Of a stretch of DNA of 64,000 nt, positions 36,409 to 48,200 are shown in pieces. The notes below the pieces were generated by a model. It saw only the letters and a program-made list of their open reading frames with translations. It made no database searches and was not told the DNA's origin. This DNA comes from Merluccius polli (Eukaryota > Chordata > Actinopteri > Gadiformes > Merlucciidae), in assembly GCA_030340625.1 (NCBI GenBank), contig JAOPHQ010004848.1:238869-302868 (forward strand). The letters are read 5' to 3'. The position numbers and the translations under genes are program-made. Within the stretch, counting starts at the first letter, position 1; every line of letters begins with the position of its first letter.

Positions 36409-36541
36409 TTCTGAAGAAGGCACTGCGCGTACAGGCAGTACACGGTACTATTGTATGTTGAAAGTCGCTCTAGTAAAGTTGGAACAAAACCTACGCTGAC
36501 CGTGTGAGAGTATTATTCTAAATGCGCCACACGGCATAACA
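36409..36541 (+). mobile_element. Ty3/gypsy 5' LTR (truncated) and primer-binding site
   Basis: The LTR shares GAAGGCACTGCGCGTACAGG with the 3' LTR remnant at 51028-51048, and ends ...cacacggcataaca. Immediately downstream TGGTGTCAGACAG (36541-36553) is where a tRNA primer-binding site belongs. The left part of the LTR is missing. Confidence 0.65.
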
Positions 36542-36653
36542 TGGTGTCAGACAGTGAATACTGAGAAGCGACGAAGAACTGCGCACTGACGAGTGATTTT
36601 GAGCGAGTTGGAGCTGGATATGAAGTAAGCTACCAGACGGCTAGTCATCGTCA

Positions 36654-37399
36654 ATGCTAGCGGGAAAACTTAGCAGCGGCAGCGAGAGCGAGGGAGAGAA
36701 CGACGAAAGCGCGTGGAGTGATGTGCCCGAGAAGACGGTAGAACTTCCGAAGTCCTCAACAACTTCGCAAGCAGCATCGAGAGAAGATATTCCACAACAA
36801 AATACGGTAATGGATAAGCTAAGTCAACCCTCACCAATGCAGTTTAGTGGCAATCTTGCCGATAACTGGATACGTTTCAAGCAGAGATTTGAAATATATT
36901 TTGTTGCTACAGGAGCAGGAGAGGGAGATGAAAAAGTGAAAGCACAAATCTTGTTGCACGTTACTGGGGAAGATGCACTTGACATTTACAATAGCTTTCA
37001 AATTAAAGATGAAGATTTAAAACTGTCAACGGTGATGGACAAATTTGAAGCATACTATGTGCCTACTAAAAACATCACGTTTGAGAGATACAAGTTATTT
37101 TCCTGTGACCAAAAGTCTGGAGTTCCATTTGATCAGTATTTAGCTGAGCTGTATACCCTGAGCAAAACGTGTGAGTTTCAAGACCTCAGAGATTCTTTAA
37201 GAGACCGCATCGTTTATGGAATTGCAGACACACAAGTAAAAGAACTGAGTAAAACAGAAATTGCAGTGCATGCAGTAAAATCAACTGAACATTACAAGAA
37301 GCGTCAGGCTAAACCAATGAATGAAAAAGGGACTGAGTTTACATGCAGTAAATGTGGAGGCAGTCATGCTCCAAGATCATGTCCTGCTTATGGTAAGAC
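36654..37399 (+). pseudogene. gypsy gag, N-terminal part, interrupted by hAT insertion
   Basis: The ATG at 36654 opens a gag protein. An acidic start (SGSESEGENDES) is followed by a capsid-like region with FSGNLADNWIRFKQRFEIYF and YKLFSCDQKSGVPFDQYLAEL, then the beginning of a zinc-knuckle cluster, CSKCGGSHAPRSC. About 248 codons are open up to the insertion at 37400. The protein would bind element RNA and assemble particles in the cytoplasm. The continuation is at 38962. This is a plus-strand retrotransposon whose body extends to 51049. Confidence 0.85.
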
Positions 37400-37637
37400 C
37401 AGGGGTCGTGTTAACCGAATATTTTCCGTCATTGACCGTTTTTTTAAAACAGTGACGGAAAAATCTGAGGGCCGTCCGTCATTTTGACAGATTGCATTTC
37501 ACACCCTGACCACTTGGTGGCGATGAGCATATTAATTGGCTCTTGTAGAAGAAGAAAAGTAGAAAAGAAGAAAGAAACAACAAACCCACTTGAAACATTT
37601 GATTACGCGCAAGCGGGCACGCGAGGAACCTAGAAGC

Positions 37638-38505
37638 TAGGGTTGGGCGATGGCCCTTAAATTGGCAGTTGACGATGTTTACAGTAAAACATTGCGATGG
37701 ACGATGATATCGTCGTCGGGCGGGGGGGCGGGGCCATTAATAGGCGGCGCGCAATTAACGGCATGGACCAACACTTTTAATAATCGTATTTACCGTATAA
37801 CTGCACATAACTTTATTTAAAAGCAATCAAATGGAAAACATGTTTGTTGGTATTTTGGTGTCCAGTGTGTGTGGATGTGCAGCTCCTTCGGCGGAGCGGT
37901 TCATGTTAATAGCGGAGTCCGGGAGGGTTCACCTTCACGGCATAGTTACGAGGGATGTGCGACTATCGTTTAAAAAATACTAAAGTGTTTTTTAAAGTTA
38001 GAAAGATATTAGATATTCAACCGATATTCACGCTCCGAATTACAGCGATCAGACACAGGGAACTAAAGCCGCGATCACCGGTATGAGTCCCGTGTGTCTA
38101 GCGGTGTCTACCTGCCCAGGTGTATTGGTCAGTATGACTGCAGCGATTAGTTAAATCAGGGCTTGTTGCGACCACGGATGTATTCGGTTTGCGATGCTCA
38201 TGCCTTCTTATTTTTATGTTTTACTTTTTGCTCGACTAATGACAACGTATTCGACTAAGCCTCCGTCGATCGACTAAGCCGACTATTAGGGGGCAGCCCT
38301 AGTTAACTTACAGCACTTTATATGGACCATCAGTTATATTTTCAATGTATTTACAGAGCAATCCCTGCAAAGTTTTTAGGTAATAACTATCGAAGAGACT
38401 ATAGGATTAGTGTGTGTCGGACGAGGGGGGCGTGGCATCACGATGGTGGCTCTCCATCGTGATGTCAGTCAGCCATCACGATGGACGAGGATCGGCACAA
38501 CCCTA
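37638..38505 (+). mobile_element. hAT MITE nested in the gag insertion
   Basis: It begins TAGGGTTGGGCGATGG and ends CGGCACAACCCTA, flanked by perfect CTAGAAGC (37630-37637, 38506-38513). The interior holds about 320 bp (37788-38110) also found inverted at 45808-46145, and a tagggggcagccctag motif near 38287, implying another nested fragment. Confidence 0.75.
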
Positions 38506-38571
38506 CTAGAAGCCCCACTCTACGCAAATTAACCGCGACATTGCGCCACCTTGAAAACTCGTTTGCTTGGG

Positions 38572-38638
38572 GGCGTGTTGACTAGTGGATCAACTAGCTC
38601 CCGCGTGTTGACTAGTGGATCAACTAGCTCCCGCCCTT
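38572..38638 (+). repeat. two direct repeats with internal dyad
   Basis: GTGTTGACTAGTGGATCAAC followed by tagctcccg occurs twice in tandem, about 32 bp apart, within the gag insertion. Confidence 0.6.
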
Positions 38639-38961
38639 AATGTGGTCATGAATCACCGTCAAGCCCCACTATATGCGAAATATCTGCGTGATGACAGTCA
38701 AGCCCCACTATACGCGAATCGCCTGGCGGCCGATATTCTTACATATTCTTCTGCTTGATGTGTGTATCCACGGTGAGGATTATTTGTTCAGCTTGTTTGG
38801 ACTGAATATTAATTAAAAATGAATTAAAATTAAATGCTATTGAACATGTCATTATTATCATTTAAAAAATTACAGTGACCGGTAAAAATAGATTATGACG
38901 GGATTTTTATGACCCTGTCAGTCAAAATGATGGACAACGAAAAAATCTAGCGCAACCTCTG

Positions 38962-39239
38962 GGTAAGACCTGTAATAATTGTGGCAAAAATAATCACTAT
39001 GCAAGATGCTGTGCAACTGGTGACACAAAGAGAAAAGTGCACACAGTGGATGAGCAACCAGATGACCTTTTTGTAGATGTAGTGCAGGCATCCAGTGAAA
39101 AACAGGAATGGATTTTACCAGTGACTGTGAATGAAACAATAATTCCATTTAAATTGGATACCGGAGCCCAAGTGAACCTGTTGTCAGTAGCTGATTACAG
39201 TAAGCTCAAAGTGAAAAGCAAAATTCATCCAGTGAACAT
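38962..39239 (+). pseudogene. gypsy gag C-terminus and protease
   Basis: The frame resumes after the hAT insertion: GKTCNNCGKNNHYARCC, a second zinc knuckle of CX2CX4HX4C type. About 60 residues later comes IIPFKLDTGAQVNLLSVADY, the retropepsin active-site motif DTGA. Gag and protease are thus in one frame. The reading frame is cut after KIHPVN by the L2-type LINE at 39240. Confidence 0.85.
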
Positions 39240-39392
39240 AATAATAATAATGGATTTTATTTCAAGGCGCCTTTCTGGCACTCAAGGACACCGTACAGAA
39301 ACATAGTAAAACACAAGAAATAAACAAGCTATAAGACAAGTTAAAATACAAACAGTAAAAATAAGTTAAAATTTAAGGCAGATAAGATGGGG

Positions 39393-40500
39393 TCACAAGG
39401 AGAAAGCAGTTCTGAACAGATGGGTTTTGAGGGTGGATTTGAAAAGGTGAAGTGAGTCCATGTTTCTGAGCTGGGGTGGAAGTGAGTTCCAGAGCTGGGG
39501 AGCAGAGCGGCTGAAAGCTCTGCTCCCCATGGTGGTAAGACGGGCAGAAGGAACAGTCAGGTGGATGGAGGCAGATGATCTGAGGGTACGGGAGGGAGTG
39601 GCAACATGGAGGAGGTCAGACAGGTAAGGAGGGGCGAGGTTGTGAATAGCTTTGAATGTAAACAGGAGGATCTTGAATTCGATACGATGTTTAATGGGGA
39701 GCCAGTGAAGCTGCTGCAGGATGGGGGTGATTGAGGGGGTTTTGGTGATAATGCGGGCAGCTGAATTCTGAACCAGTTGAAGCTTATGGAGGGATTTATG
39801 AGGGAGACCAAAGAGGAGGGAGTTGCAATAGTCCAGGCGAGAAGTGACAAGGCTGTGAACAAGGATTGCAGTGGTATGGGGGGTAAGGGAGGGGCGGAGG
39901 CGGTTGATGTTGCGCAGGTGGAAGTAGGCAGACCGAGTAACGTTATTGATGTGGGATTGGAAAGATAATGTACTGTCGAGGATGACACCCAGACTCTTTA
40001 CCTGAGGGGAGGGGGAAACAGAGCAGTTGTCGATGATGAGAGGGAAACTGTCGGTTTTGGATAGTGTTGATTTGGTACCGATGAGAAGAACCTCAGTTTT
40101 GTCACTGTTAAGTTTGAGAAAATTAGAAGAGAACCAGGATTTGATCTCTGTTAGGCAGTCGGTAAGGGAGGTGGGTGGGAGGTTGGAAGTGGGTTTACTG
40201 GAGAGGTAGAGCTGGGTGTCATCCGCATAACAGTGGAAATTGATGCTGTATTTACGGAAGATATTGCCAAGGGGGAGAAGGTAAATGATGAAGAGAAGGG
40301 GCCCCAGGACCGAGCCCTGGGGCACACCTGAGGTGACGGTGGAAGGATGGGATGTGTGGGATTTGAGCTGAACGAACTGAGTGCGGCCAGAGAGGTATGA
40401 CTTAAGCCAGTCCATCGTAGTGTGGATGATGCCGATGGAGGAAAGTCTATTGAGGAGGGTGGTGTGACAGATGGTGTCGAAGGCCGCACTCGAGGAGGAT
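39393..40500 (-). pseudogene. L2 LINE ORF2, reverse transcriptase catalytic part and C-terminus
   Basis: It continues in the other frame with AAFDTICHTTLLNRL, then SGVPQGSVLGPLLFIIYL, the catalytic CYADDTQLY, and the L2/CR1-group C-terminal motifs LVTSRLDYCNSLLFGLP and LQQLHWLPIKHRIEFKILL. It ends FRTAFSL-stop at 39393. Apart from the single frameshift upstream the domain is open, suggesting a fairly recent insertion. Confidence 0.85.
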
Positions 40501-42420
40501 GAGGATTGTAAGTGAACCAGAATCAGCTGCCATGAGGAGGTCGTTGGAAATTTTTATGAGAGCAGATTCTGTGCTATGGAGGGGGCGGAAACCAGACTGG
40601 AACTGTTCATACAGATTGTTGTGAGATAAATGAGAGTGGAGTTGAGAAGCTACAGTTTTTTCAAGGATTTTTGAGATGAAAGGAAGATTAGAAATAGGAC
40701 GTAGGTTATTGAAGTTGGTAGGATCTGCACCGGGTTTTTTCAGTATTGGGGTTATTGCAGCGGTTTTAAAGGATGCAGGAACAGTTCCAGATGTGAGAGA
40801 GAAGTGGATGATGGCAGAGATGAGGGGGACCAGAGAAGGGAGGCAGGCTTTAATCAAAACCGTTGGGAGGGGGTCCAGCTGACAGGTGGATGGTTTGGAC
40901 TTACGGATGAGGTCTGAGATTTCTAAGGTGGAGGGGAGCAGGAAGGAGGAAAAAGAGTGAGTGGGTGAAAGAGGTTCAGGTAAAATACAGGGGGATGGAT
41001 CTGGGCTGAGATGCTGGTGGATCTTCTGGATTTTTTCATTAAAAAATGACAGGAGGGAGTTACAGAAGGCAGTTGAGTACAAGTGAGGTGGCAGAGAGTC
41101 CGGGGGTTGGGTGATCTTTTTCAACAGTGAGAACAGTGATTTGGTGTTACCTTCACTGGAACAGATTATGTCGGAGTAGTAGTTGGATTTGGTTAGAGAA
41201 ATGCAGTCCTTGTAGTGTAGTATATGGTTATTGTAAATCTCTTTGTGAATAGATAGACCAGTTTTGTGATGTAGCCGCTCGAGTTGCCGACCTTTGGCTT
41301 TCATAAGCCGAAGCTCAGGGGTGAACCAGGGTGCAGAGCGGGAGAAGGAGACAGGTCTAGTTTTTAACGGAGCAAGGGAGTTGAGAATAGTGTGAAGTCC
41401 AGTGTTATAGTGTGAGACCAGTTCTTCGGGGGTGGAGAGATTGACAGAGTCCATAAAGGAGTTAATACTGGAGGAGAGAGAGTCTAAATTAATGTCCTTA
41501 ATACTACGGAAAGATATGAGACGGGGGAGCTTTGTGATAGAGAGAGAGAGTTTAACAGTAAATGAGAGGAGGAAATGATCGGTTATCGGGAGTTCATCTG
41601 CTGTGAGATCAAGGGGGGCGACACCAGAGCAGCAGACCAGGTCCAAGATGTGGCCTCTAGTGTGAGTGGGAACATTTGTGTGCTGCTGAAGTCCGAAACT
41701 CTCCAGGCAGGATGTAAAGTCTCTGGTGAGAGGGTTATTGAAGTTATCCATGTGAATGTTGAAGTCCCCCAACAGGATGCTGTTGGGAGAAAGAGTGGAA
41801 AGGTGTGTGAGGAAATCCGCAAAGTCACTCAGAAAAACACTATTTGGTTTGGGGGGGCGGTAAACAGTAGCGATGATGGTGGGAGTAGGTCCAGACAGTT
41901 GGCAGACAGTGGATTCGAAGGAGCTGAAGGCAGGGACAGACACCCGCGAGACTTTCCACTTCTCGCGGTGAATTATCGCGAGACCTCCTCCCCGGCCGGA
42001 GCCACGGGGCTGACAGGTGTAAACAAACCCCGGAGGCGTGGATTCATTGAGTTGTGAGAAGTCGTTGGGTTGCTGCCATGTCTCGGTTAAACAGAGAAAG
42101 TCAAACTTGCGGTCGGTGAGGAGATCCTGGATGAGATGCCCCTTGCTCGTGAGTGAGCGGATGTTGAGGAGACCGAAGTTGACAGCGGAGGAGTCGAGTT
42201 TGATGGTAGCATTAGCCGACCTGGCTAGGCTGGCTAATGCATGGTGGTTGGCGGTGTGGCCGGAGTTGATGGAGGAGCGACGAGAAGTGGACCAGGTGGA
42301 GTTGATTGTAGTGGGGTTGTTGCTGTGCTGGACATGTCTGCGGGACCCACGGTGGATGTAGCGCCGACGAGGGGGGCGAGCGATGTCCTGGTTTTTGCAG
42401 CACCGGTGGTGGGGGCTCAT
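40500..42420 (-). pseudogene. L2 LINE ORF2, endonuclease and first part of reverse transcriptase
   Basis: After a basic leader, the apurinic-like endonuclease runs from about FGLLNIRSLTSKGHL through CLTETW, GGGLAIIHREKW, ATVYRPP, LLGDFNIHMD and ITDHFLLSF (family metal-binding and catalytic positions N, E, Y, D-N and D-H). The reverse transcriptase follows with LRPISNLPFISKILEK and FQSGFRPLHSTESALI. The frame breaks near 40495-40505 just before AAFDTICHTTLL, consistent with a small deletion. The encoded enzyme would nick target DNA and prime reverse transcription. Confidence 0.85.
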
Positions 42421-42682
42421 TCAAGCGGGTTGCGAGAGGGTCTGTGATGGAGTAGTGGAGTAGTCCTGCCACAGGATGATGGCAGAACGACAGGAATATC
42501 CAGACGAGTCCAAAGCAGGTGAGTGAGTTGTTGGGCCACATGATGAGGCAGGAACCAGGTATGCTTAGGAAGCCGGTGTCGCGACAGCCGGTTAGCAACT
42601 AGCTACCGGCGTTAGCCCGTGCACTGGTGGATACGAGTGCCGGAGCTAGCTGTGCGAGAGGAGCTGTTATGGCTCACGCGAC

Positions 42683-42770
42683 ACTACTACTACTATTGCT
42701 ATTACTACTACGCTACTACTACTATACTACTATACTACTATTACTACTATACTACTACTACTAGCTGCTA
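42683..42770 (+). repeat. (TAC/TACTA)n microsatellite
   Basis: Alternating tactactac and tatactac units lie at the 5' end of the LINE. Confidence 0.8.
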
Positions 42771-42840
42771 CTACCACAAGCTACTGTATTCCGGCGAGCA
42801 GCGGCAACAAACATGCCAGCGTCCACTCGACCGGACGTGA

Positions 42841-44045
42841 CATTAAAGTAACAGGCTACACTGGAGAAAGTGTGCCAGTAAAAGGGAGTTGTGTAGCAAC
42901 TTTTCAGCACAAGGGCCAGAGCTTAAAGGCACAGTTACTGATAGTGGACAAGAATGTGCAGCCAATATTGGGTCTATCTGCGTGTGAAAAACTCAATCTT
43001 GTCAAGAGAGTCTTTGTTGTTGCTTCAGAGCTCAACAATGATCAAGATGCACTCATGACTGAGTATAAGGATGTTTTTGAGGGTTTAGGCTGTTTACCTG
43101 GTGAACACAGAATACACGTGGATGAGAATGTTGCACCAGTAGTACATGCATGCAGGAAAGTTCCGTTTGCACTGAGAGAAAGACTGAAAGAGGAATTGGC
43201 ACGCATGGAAAAGTTAAACGTCATAAAGAAAATCGATGAACCGACAGATTGGGTGAGCTCACTTGTAATAGTGCAAAAGAAAAATGGTGCATTGCATGTA
43301 TGTCTGGATCCCAGAGATCTTAATAAAGCTGTTAAAAGAAAACTTCAAGTTGCCAACACGTGAAGAGATCATGTCCCAGTTTGCAGACGCCAAGTGGTTC
43401 AGTAAACTCGATGCATCCTCAGGGTTTTGGCAAATGAAGCTTGAAGAGGCTAGTTCAAGACTCTGCACCTTTAATACATCAGACGGGCGATACTGCTTTC
43501 TTCGTCTGCCGTATGGGATACTGTCAGCTCCGGATGTATACCAGAAGACGATTCACACAATATTCGAGAACATACCTGGAGTCACGACCATGATGGATGA
43601 TATCATCGTTTGGGGGTCAACAAAGATGGAACACGACACACGGCTGAGACAAGTTCTGGATCGGACACGAAGCGTCAATCTGAAACTCAACAAAGAGAAA
43701 TGTGAGTTTGCAGTCAAGTCACTTACCTTTATCGGAGATGTCGTATCCGAGGACGGGGTGAGTCCTGACCCAAGGAAAACATCAGCCATTGCAAATATGG
43801 AGAAACCCCACGACAAGGAAGATTTGAGGTGTTTCTTAGGGATGGTGACTTACCTGGCGAAGTTTATCCCCAGGCTGTCAACCATATCAGCACCACTCAG
43901 AATGCTCTTGGAGCAGAACAACGAATGGATGTGGCAACATGAGCAAGAAAAGTGCTTCCAAACACTGAAAAACATACTGACCTCAGAGCCGGTGCTCAAG
44001 TTCTACGACCCAAAGAGGAACACCAGAATCTCAGCAGATGCGTCA
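42841..44045 (+). pseudogene. gypsy pol: protease C-terminus and reverse transcriptase, frameshifted and ended by a stop
   Basis: The frame after the LINE gives GSCVATFQHKGQSLKAQLL and PILGLSACEKLNLV (protease end), then the RT fingers VPFALRERLKEELARMEKL and DWVSSLVIVQKKNG. A frameshift at about 43338-43345, inside an A-rich run after LNKAVK, moves the frame. RT continues with WFSKLDASSGFWQMKLEE, LRLPYGILSAPDVYQ and the catalytic MMDDIIVWG, then the connection and the start of RNase H (DASxYGLGAV), where a TAG stands at 44046-44048. Confidence 0.85.
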
Positions 44046-44048
44046 TAG

Positions 44049-44870
44049 TATGGCCTAGGGGCTGTCCTTCTACAGCTGCATGAGGAGGCCTGGCAACCAG
44101 TGGCCTATGCATCTAGGGCCCTGACGAGTGCAGAAGTCAACTACGCTCAAATTGAGAAGGAGCTACTTGCCTCAACGTACGCATGTGAGCGCTTCCATCA
44201 GTACATATATGGAAAAGCCATTGAAATGGAAACTGACCACAAACCGTTGGTCGCCATCATGTCCAAGCCATTGACTGACTGTCCAATGAGGATACAGCGT
44301 ATGCTGATCAGGCTACAAAAATATGATGTGAACATGACATATACCCCTGGAAAATACATGTATGCTGCTGATACTCTCTCCAGAGCTGTGGATAAACATG
44401 AAAGACAGGACAATGAGAAATGTGCTGACATACAGGCATATGTCGATATGATCATGACATCACTTCCTGTGTCAATCGAAAGGACAGAGCAGATAAGAAA
44501 AGAGACTGCCATGGATGAGACAATGACAGAGCTCAAGAAGATAATTTCAAGAGGATGGCCTGAACACAAAAGTGACTGTCCGCTACGTGTTCAAGACTAC
44601 TGGACGTACAGAACAGAGTTGTCAGTTGTCGACGACATAGTGTTCAAAGGCAACAAATTTGTAATTCCATCTTCAATGCGCAAAGACATGCTAAGAAAGA
44701 TACATGAAGGGCACATGGGAGAAGAGACGTGTAAAGGTAAGCCGCGAGAGGTCATGTATTGGCCAAGAATGAACCAAGACATTGGCCACGCCACGGCCTC
44801 ATGTGAAATATGCTTGACCTATCGACCTAAGCAGCAAGCAGAGCCGCTCTTGACATACCCCGTGCCAGAC
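44049..44870 (+). pseudogene. gypsy pol: RNase H and integrase zinc domain
   Basis: Open from after the TAG. RNase H features are YASRALTSAEVNYAQIEKEL and TDHKPLVAI. The integrase N-terminal zinc motif is H-x3-H...C-x2-C, seen as HEGHMG and CEICLTYRP. TGA at 44871-44873 ends the frame, probably a decayed arginine codon. Confidence 0.85.
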
Positions 44871-44873
44871 TGA

Positions 44874-45028
44874 CCATTTCAAAGAGTGGGAGCAGATCTG
44901 TTTGACTGCAATGGCAAGAGCCATATAGTTGTAACAGATTACTTCTCAAACTACCCAGAAGTAGCAACACTGCAGACAACAACAAGCAAAGCTGTAATTG
45001 CATTCTTGAAAACAGTTTTTGCAAGACC
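44874..45028 (+). pseudogene. gypsy integrase core, part 1 (before the hAT insertion)
   Basis: VGADLFDCNGKSHIVVTDYF contains the first two acidic residues of the D,D35E triad region (GADLFD, VTDYF). The frame runs to KTVFAR, where the 5 kb hAT element interrupts it. Confidence 0.8.
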
Positions 45029-45255
45029 AGTGTTTCCCCTACCATTCTGTTGGCGGGGCGGCCCGCCCCGCCAACGCGGGCCCCCGCCCCCCTTGAAAAT
45101 GTGGGGAAAAAAAAAAAAAAAAAGACGTGAAAAATCTAGGCGCAAAACACCCCCCGCCCCGCCCCCCTCCCCCCATCGCGTACGAGAGATATGATGCTAA
45201 ATCAAAAAGCGCGAAGAGTGACAACCGCGCCAAAGAGCATCATTGCTAAGTCGAC

Positions 45256-48200
45256 ATGTCAAAGAGGAAGGCCGATGATCCCAAACAGGGATCAATTACA
45301 TATTTCTTTAAGAAAACACCTGCTACTGCATCAACCTCGGAGAACGATGGTGAGAGGGCGGAACAAGGTGTGGAGAGAGAGGATGGGATGGCAGGTGGAG
45401 GGAAGACCGAAAAACACCGCACATCTGGATGGGACCCAGATTGGGGTGCAGACCCCAAGTACAAGGCTTGGCTCTACAAAACGGATTTAGGTGAGTTTCT
45501 AATAATAACCTTACAATTAGGGCTGTTACATTAGTTTGCAGCTAGATTAAAAAATTATCCCTATAGTCAGTGTGTGTGCTTTTGACATTGATGTGCGCGC
45601 TTTAGGGGTGTAACGATTAACCGATACGTATCGATATTCATTCATAACCTGTAAAATACGACCACATCGATACGTGAAGCCTCGTATCGAAATTGACATG
45701 ACATTAATCGGTTATTGTTTCGATTTAAAAGTAAGGAATCGGTTCGCATTTGCAAACGTTTCTGACTTGACAGTCCACCCCGGACCTACGACCGACGGGG
45801 GGGCAGGTAGACCGCTAGACACCGCTAGACACACGGGACTCATACCGGTGATCGCGGCTTAGTTCCCCGTGTCTGATCGCTGTAATTCGGAGCGTGAATA
45901 TCGGTTGAATATCTAATATCTTTCTAACTTTAAAAAACACTTTAGTATTTTTTAAGACGATAGTCGCACATCCCTCGTAACTACGCCGTGAAGGTGAACC
46001 CTCCCGGACTCCGCTATTAACATGAACCGCTCCGCCGGAGGAGCCGCGCGTCCACGCGCACCGGACACCACAATACAAACACACATGTTTTCCATTTGAT
46101 TGCTTTTAAATAAAGTTGTGTGCAGTTATACGGTTAAATACTTTTATTAAAAGTGTTCATGTCTCCTTTCTGGTCCAGGACTGCTTGGTCCTTGCCGTTA
46201 AACGATACCACTATCGATACTTTTTCTATTAGCTTTTTCTATTATCGATATCAATAAATATTAACGATCCCCATCCCTACATCAAGTTGTTTGTCTTATT
46301 GACAACCATTGCAATGATAATTGATAATGTAAAATGTGCACAATTATAAAGTGAATGTGCACAATGAAAATAACTTTCAGAATGCTTTTGATTATTGAAC
46401 CGCATCGAATCGTATCGAATCGTATCGAATCGAATCGTACCGAATCGTTTGCTATTAACATGTATCTTTTCTTGAATCGTATCGTGACCATGTATCTAGA
46501 TGCGTATCACAATAAAAGACAACGGGTGTTTTATTTTTGTGAAAATGACCAGAAGTGAGTTACTTACTACGGCTGGCTTGGATAACAGCTGTTATTATTG
46601 TTATGTAAGCCAGTTTATATGATCCTTGCAAGATAGCAAATCAGCTGGCCTTGTATTGATGGCTAAATTTTTTAATAGATTATAATATATATATATATAT
46701 AAATATTTTATATTTTATATTTCAGGAATGTTCTGTAGGATCTGCCGGACTCACAAAAAATCTGTGAAGAGGGGTACCCAGACACGGCCATTCATTGAGG
46801 CCCCATGTGTGTCATACAGGAAGGACAAGCTGGACAGACATGCAAATTCCGAGACACACAGAGAGGCCTTGAAACGGCATGTTGAGCTGATGAAAGGTAG
46901 CCTATGATTTACATGTATAATTATTATATTATATTATATTATATTGTATTATATATTATTGTTATTTTTGTAAAGAGGTTGTTTTTAAATGTTTAAACAT
47001 TTTAACATATCCATTCCAGGCAACACTGTTGTTGCTGCCTTTGATCCATTGGTGTCCCTGGAACATGAGGCTGTAATAGGCGGTTTCAAATGCTTATATT
47101 GGCTGGTTAAACATGAAATCGCCCACCATACCAACTATTCGGCCCTGCTTGATCTGGCCCAGCTGCTTGGTTGCCAGTATTTTGAAAAGTTGAAGGCAAG
47201 TATTTTGAACAGCATACTACTTTGCTGATTTGCTTGTCCAGAATGGTCATCTTAGGGGTAAATTTAACTATGATTTTAGTCAACACCTCTCCTTTGAGTG
47301 TCTCCCTTTCCTTGAATTGTTGTGAATTGCTTTGTCATGTTTGCATGCTTTTCAGATTGGCCAGAACACCAATTATAGATCGCACAGGATCATAGATGAC
47401 ATGCTGGATATACTTGCAGCTGTCATTGAGAGGCCTATCCTGCAGGCGATTAGGACTTCCCAAGCAGTTGGACTGGAACTCGATGAAAGCACAGATGTCT
47501 CTGTACTTAGGCAGCTTGACATCCATGTCAGGTATGTAAATGTTTAAGCAGAATATTGTTGGAAATCTACTGGAATCTACATATTGAATGTTTATTTTCT
47601 TTATTAATGTATTGTGTGGTAGATATCTGGACCAAGAGGGCAAACTCTGCTGTCACTTCCTTGCCCTGGTGCCTATTCAGGATGGCAAGGCGGACAGCAT
47701 TGTAGGCGCTGTTAGAGAGGTGGTGGAAAAGAAGGAGATCCCTCCACACCTCATCTGTGGTCTTGGGACTGACGGTGCTGCAGTGATGACAGGTAGCTAA
47801 GTGATTATCAATATCTAAGGAGGCTCACCTCTCCCTGCCATCATAATAATTTTTTTTACTCCTTATAGGCCGAATAAACGGAGTGGCCAAGCAGCTGTCT
47901 GAGATCTGGCCAGGGCTGCTCTGCACCCATTGTGCTGCCCATCGGCTGGCACTGGCGTGCAAAGACGCTGCTGACAAGGTCCCATACATGAAGACCTTCA
48001 AGGAGCACCTGCAGCAGCTGCATTTGTACTTTCGCAATAGTGCAAACCGCTCTGCGGCTTTGTCAGCTGCTGCAGCCGTGCTTGGCATCACTGACTTGAA
48101 AGTCAAGGTGAGAAATGTGAATGATCTCCTATCTAGTCTGTTTGCATATTATTCACTGTATCAGTTAACTTAATCAGTTAAACTGTTCTCTATTTCATTG

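Larger units (their letters stand above)
37400..38961 (+). mobile_element. hAT-type non-autonomous element inserted in gag
   Basis: Ends CAGGGGTCGTGTTAA and (reverse) CAGAGGTTGCGCTAG are flanked by the perfect 8-bp duplication GGTAAGAC (37392-37399 and 38962-38969). Removing it rejoins the gag zinc-knuckle frame. It contains its own nested element (37638-38505) and has no transposase. Confidence 0.8.
39240..42840 (-). mobile_element. L2-clade LINE, nearly full length
   Basis: The minus-strand retrotransposon has its 5' end near 42840 and its 3' end at 39240, where it finishes in an (ATT)n tail after CCTTGAAATAAAATCC. The 3' end splits the gypsy protease/RT linker; removal would leave the codons for HPVN-IKVTGYTGE adjacent, with only a short ambiguous duplication (acat). 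A (TAC)n-like microsatellite occupies 42683-42770 near the 5' end. One frameshift is seen in the ORF. Confidence 0.85.

Noticed and set aside
44951..45233. Short ORFs around the poly-A/poly-C block of the hAT left end
   Set aside because: Low-complexity terminal sequence; the transposase start at 45256 is in a different frame.
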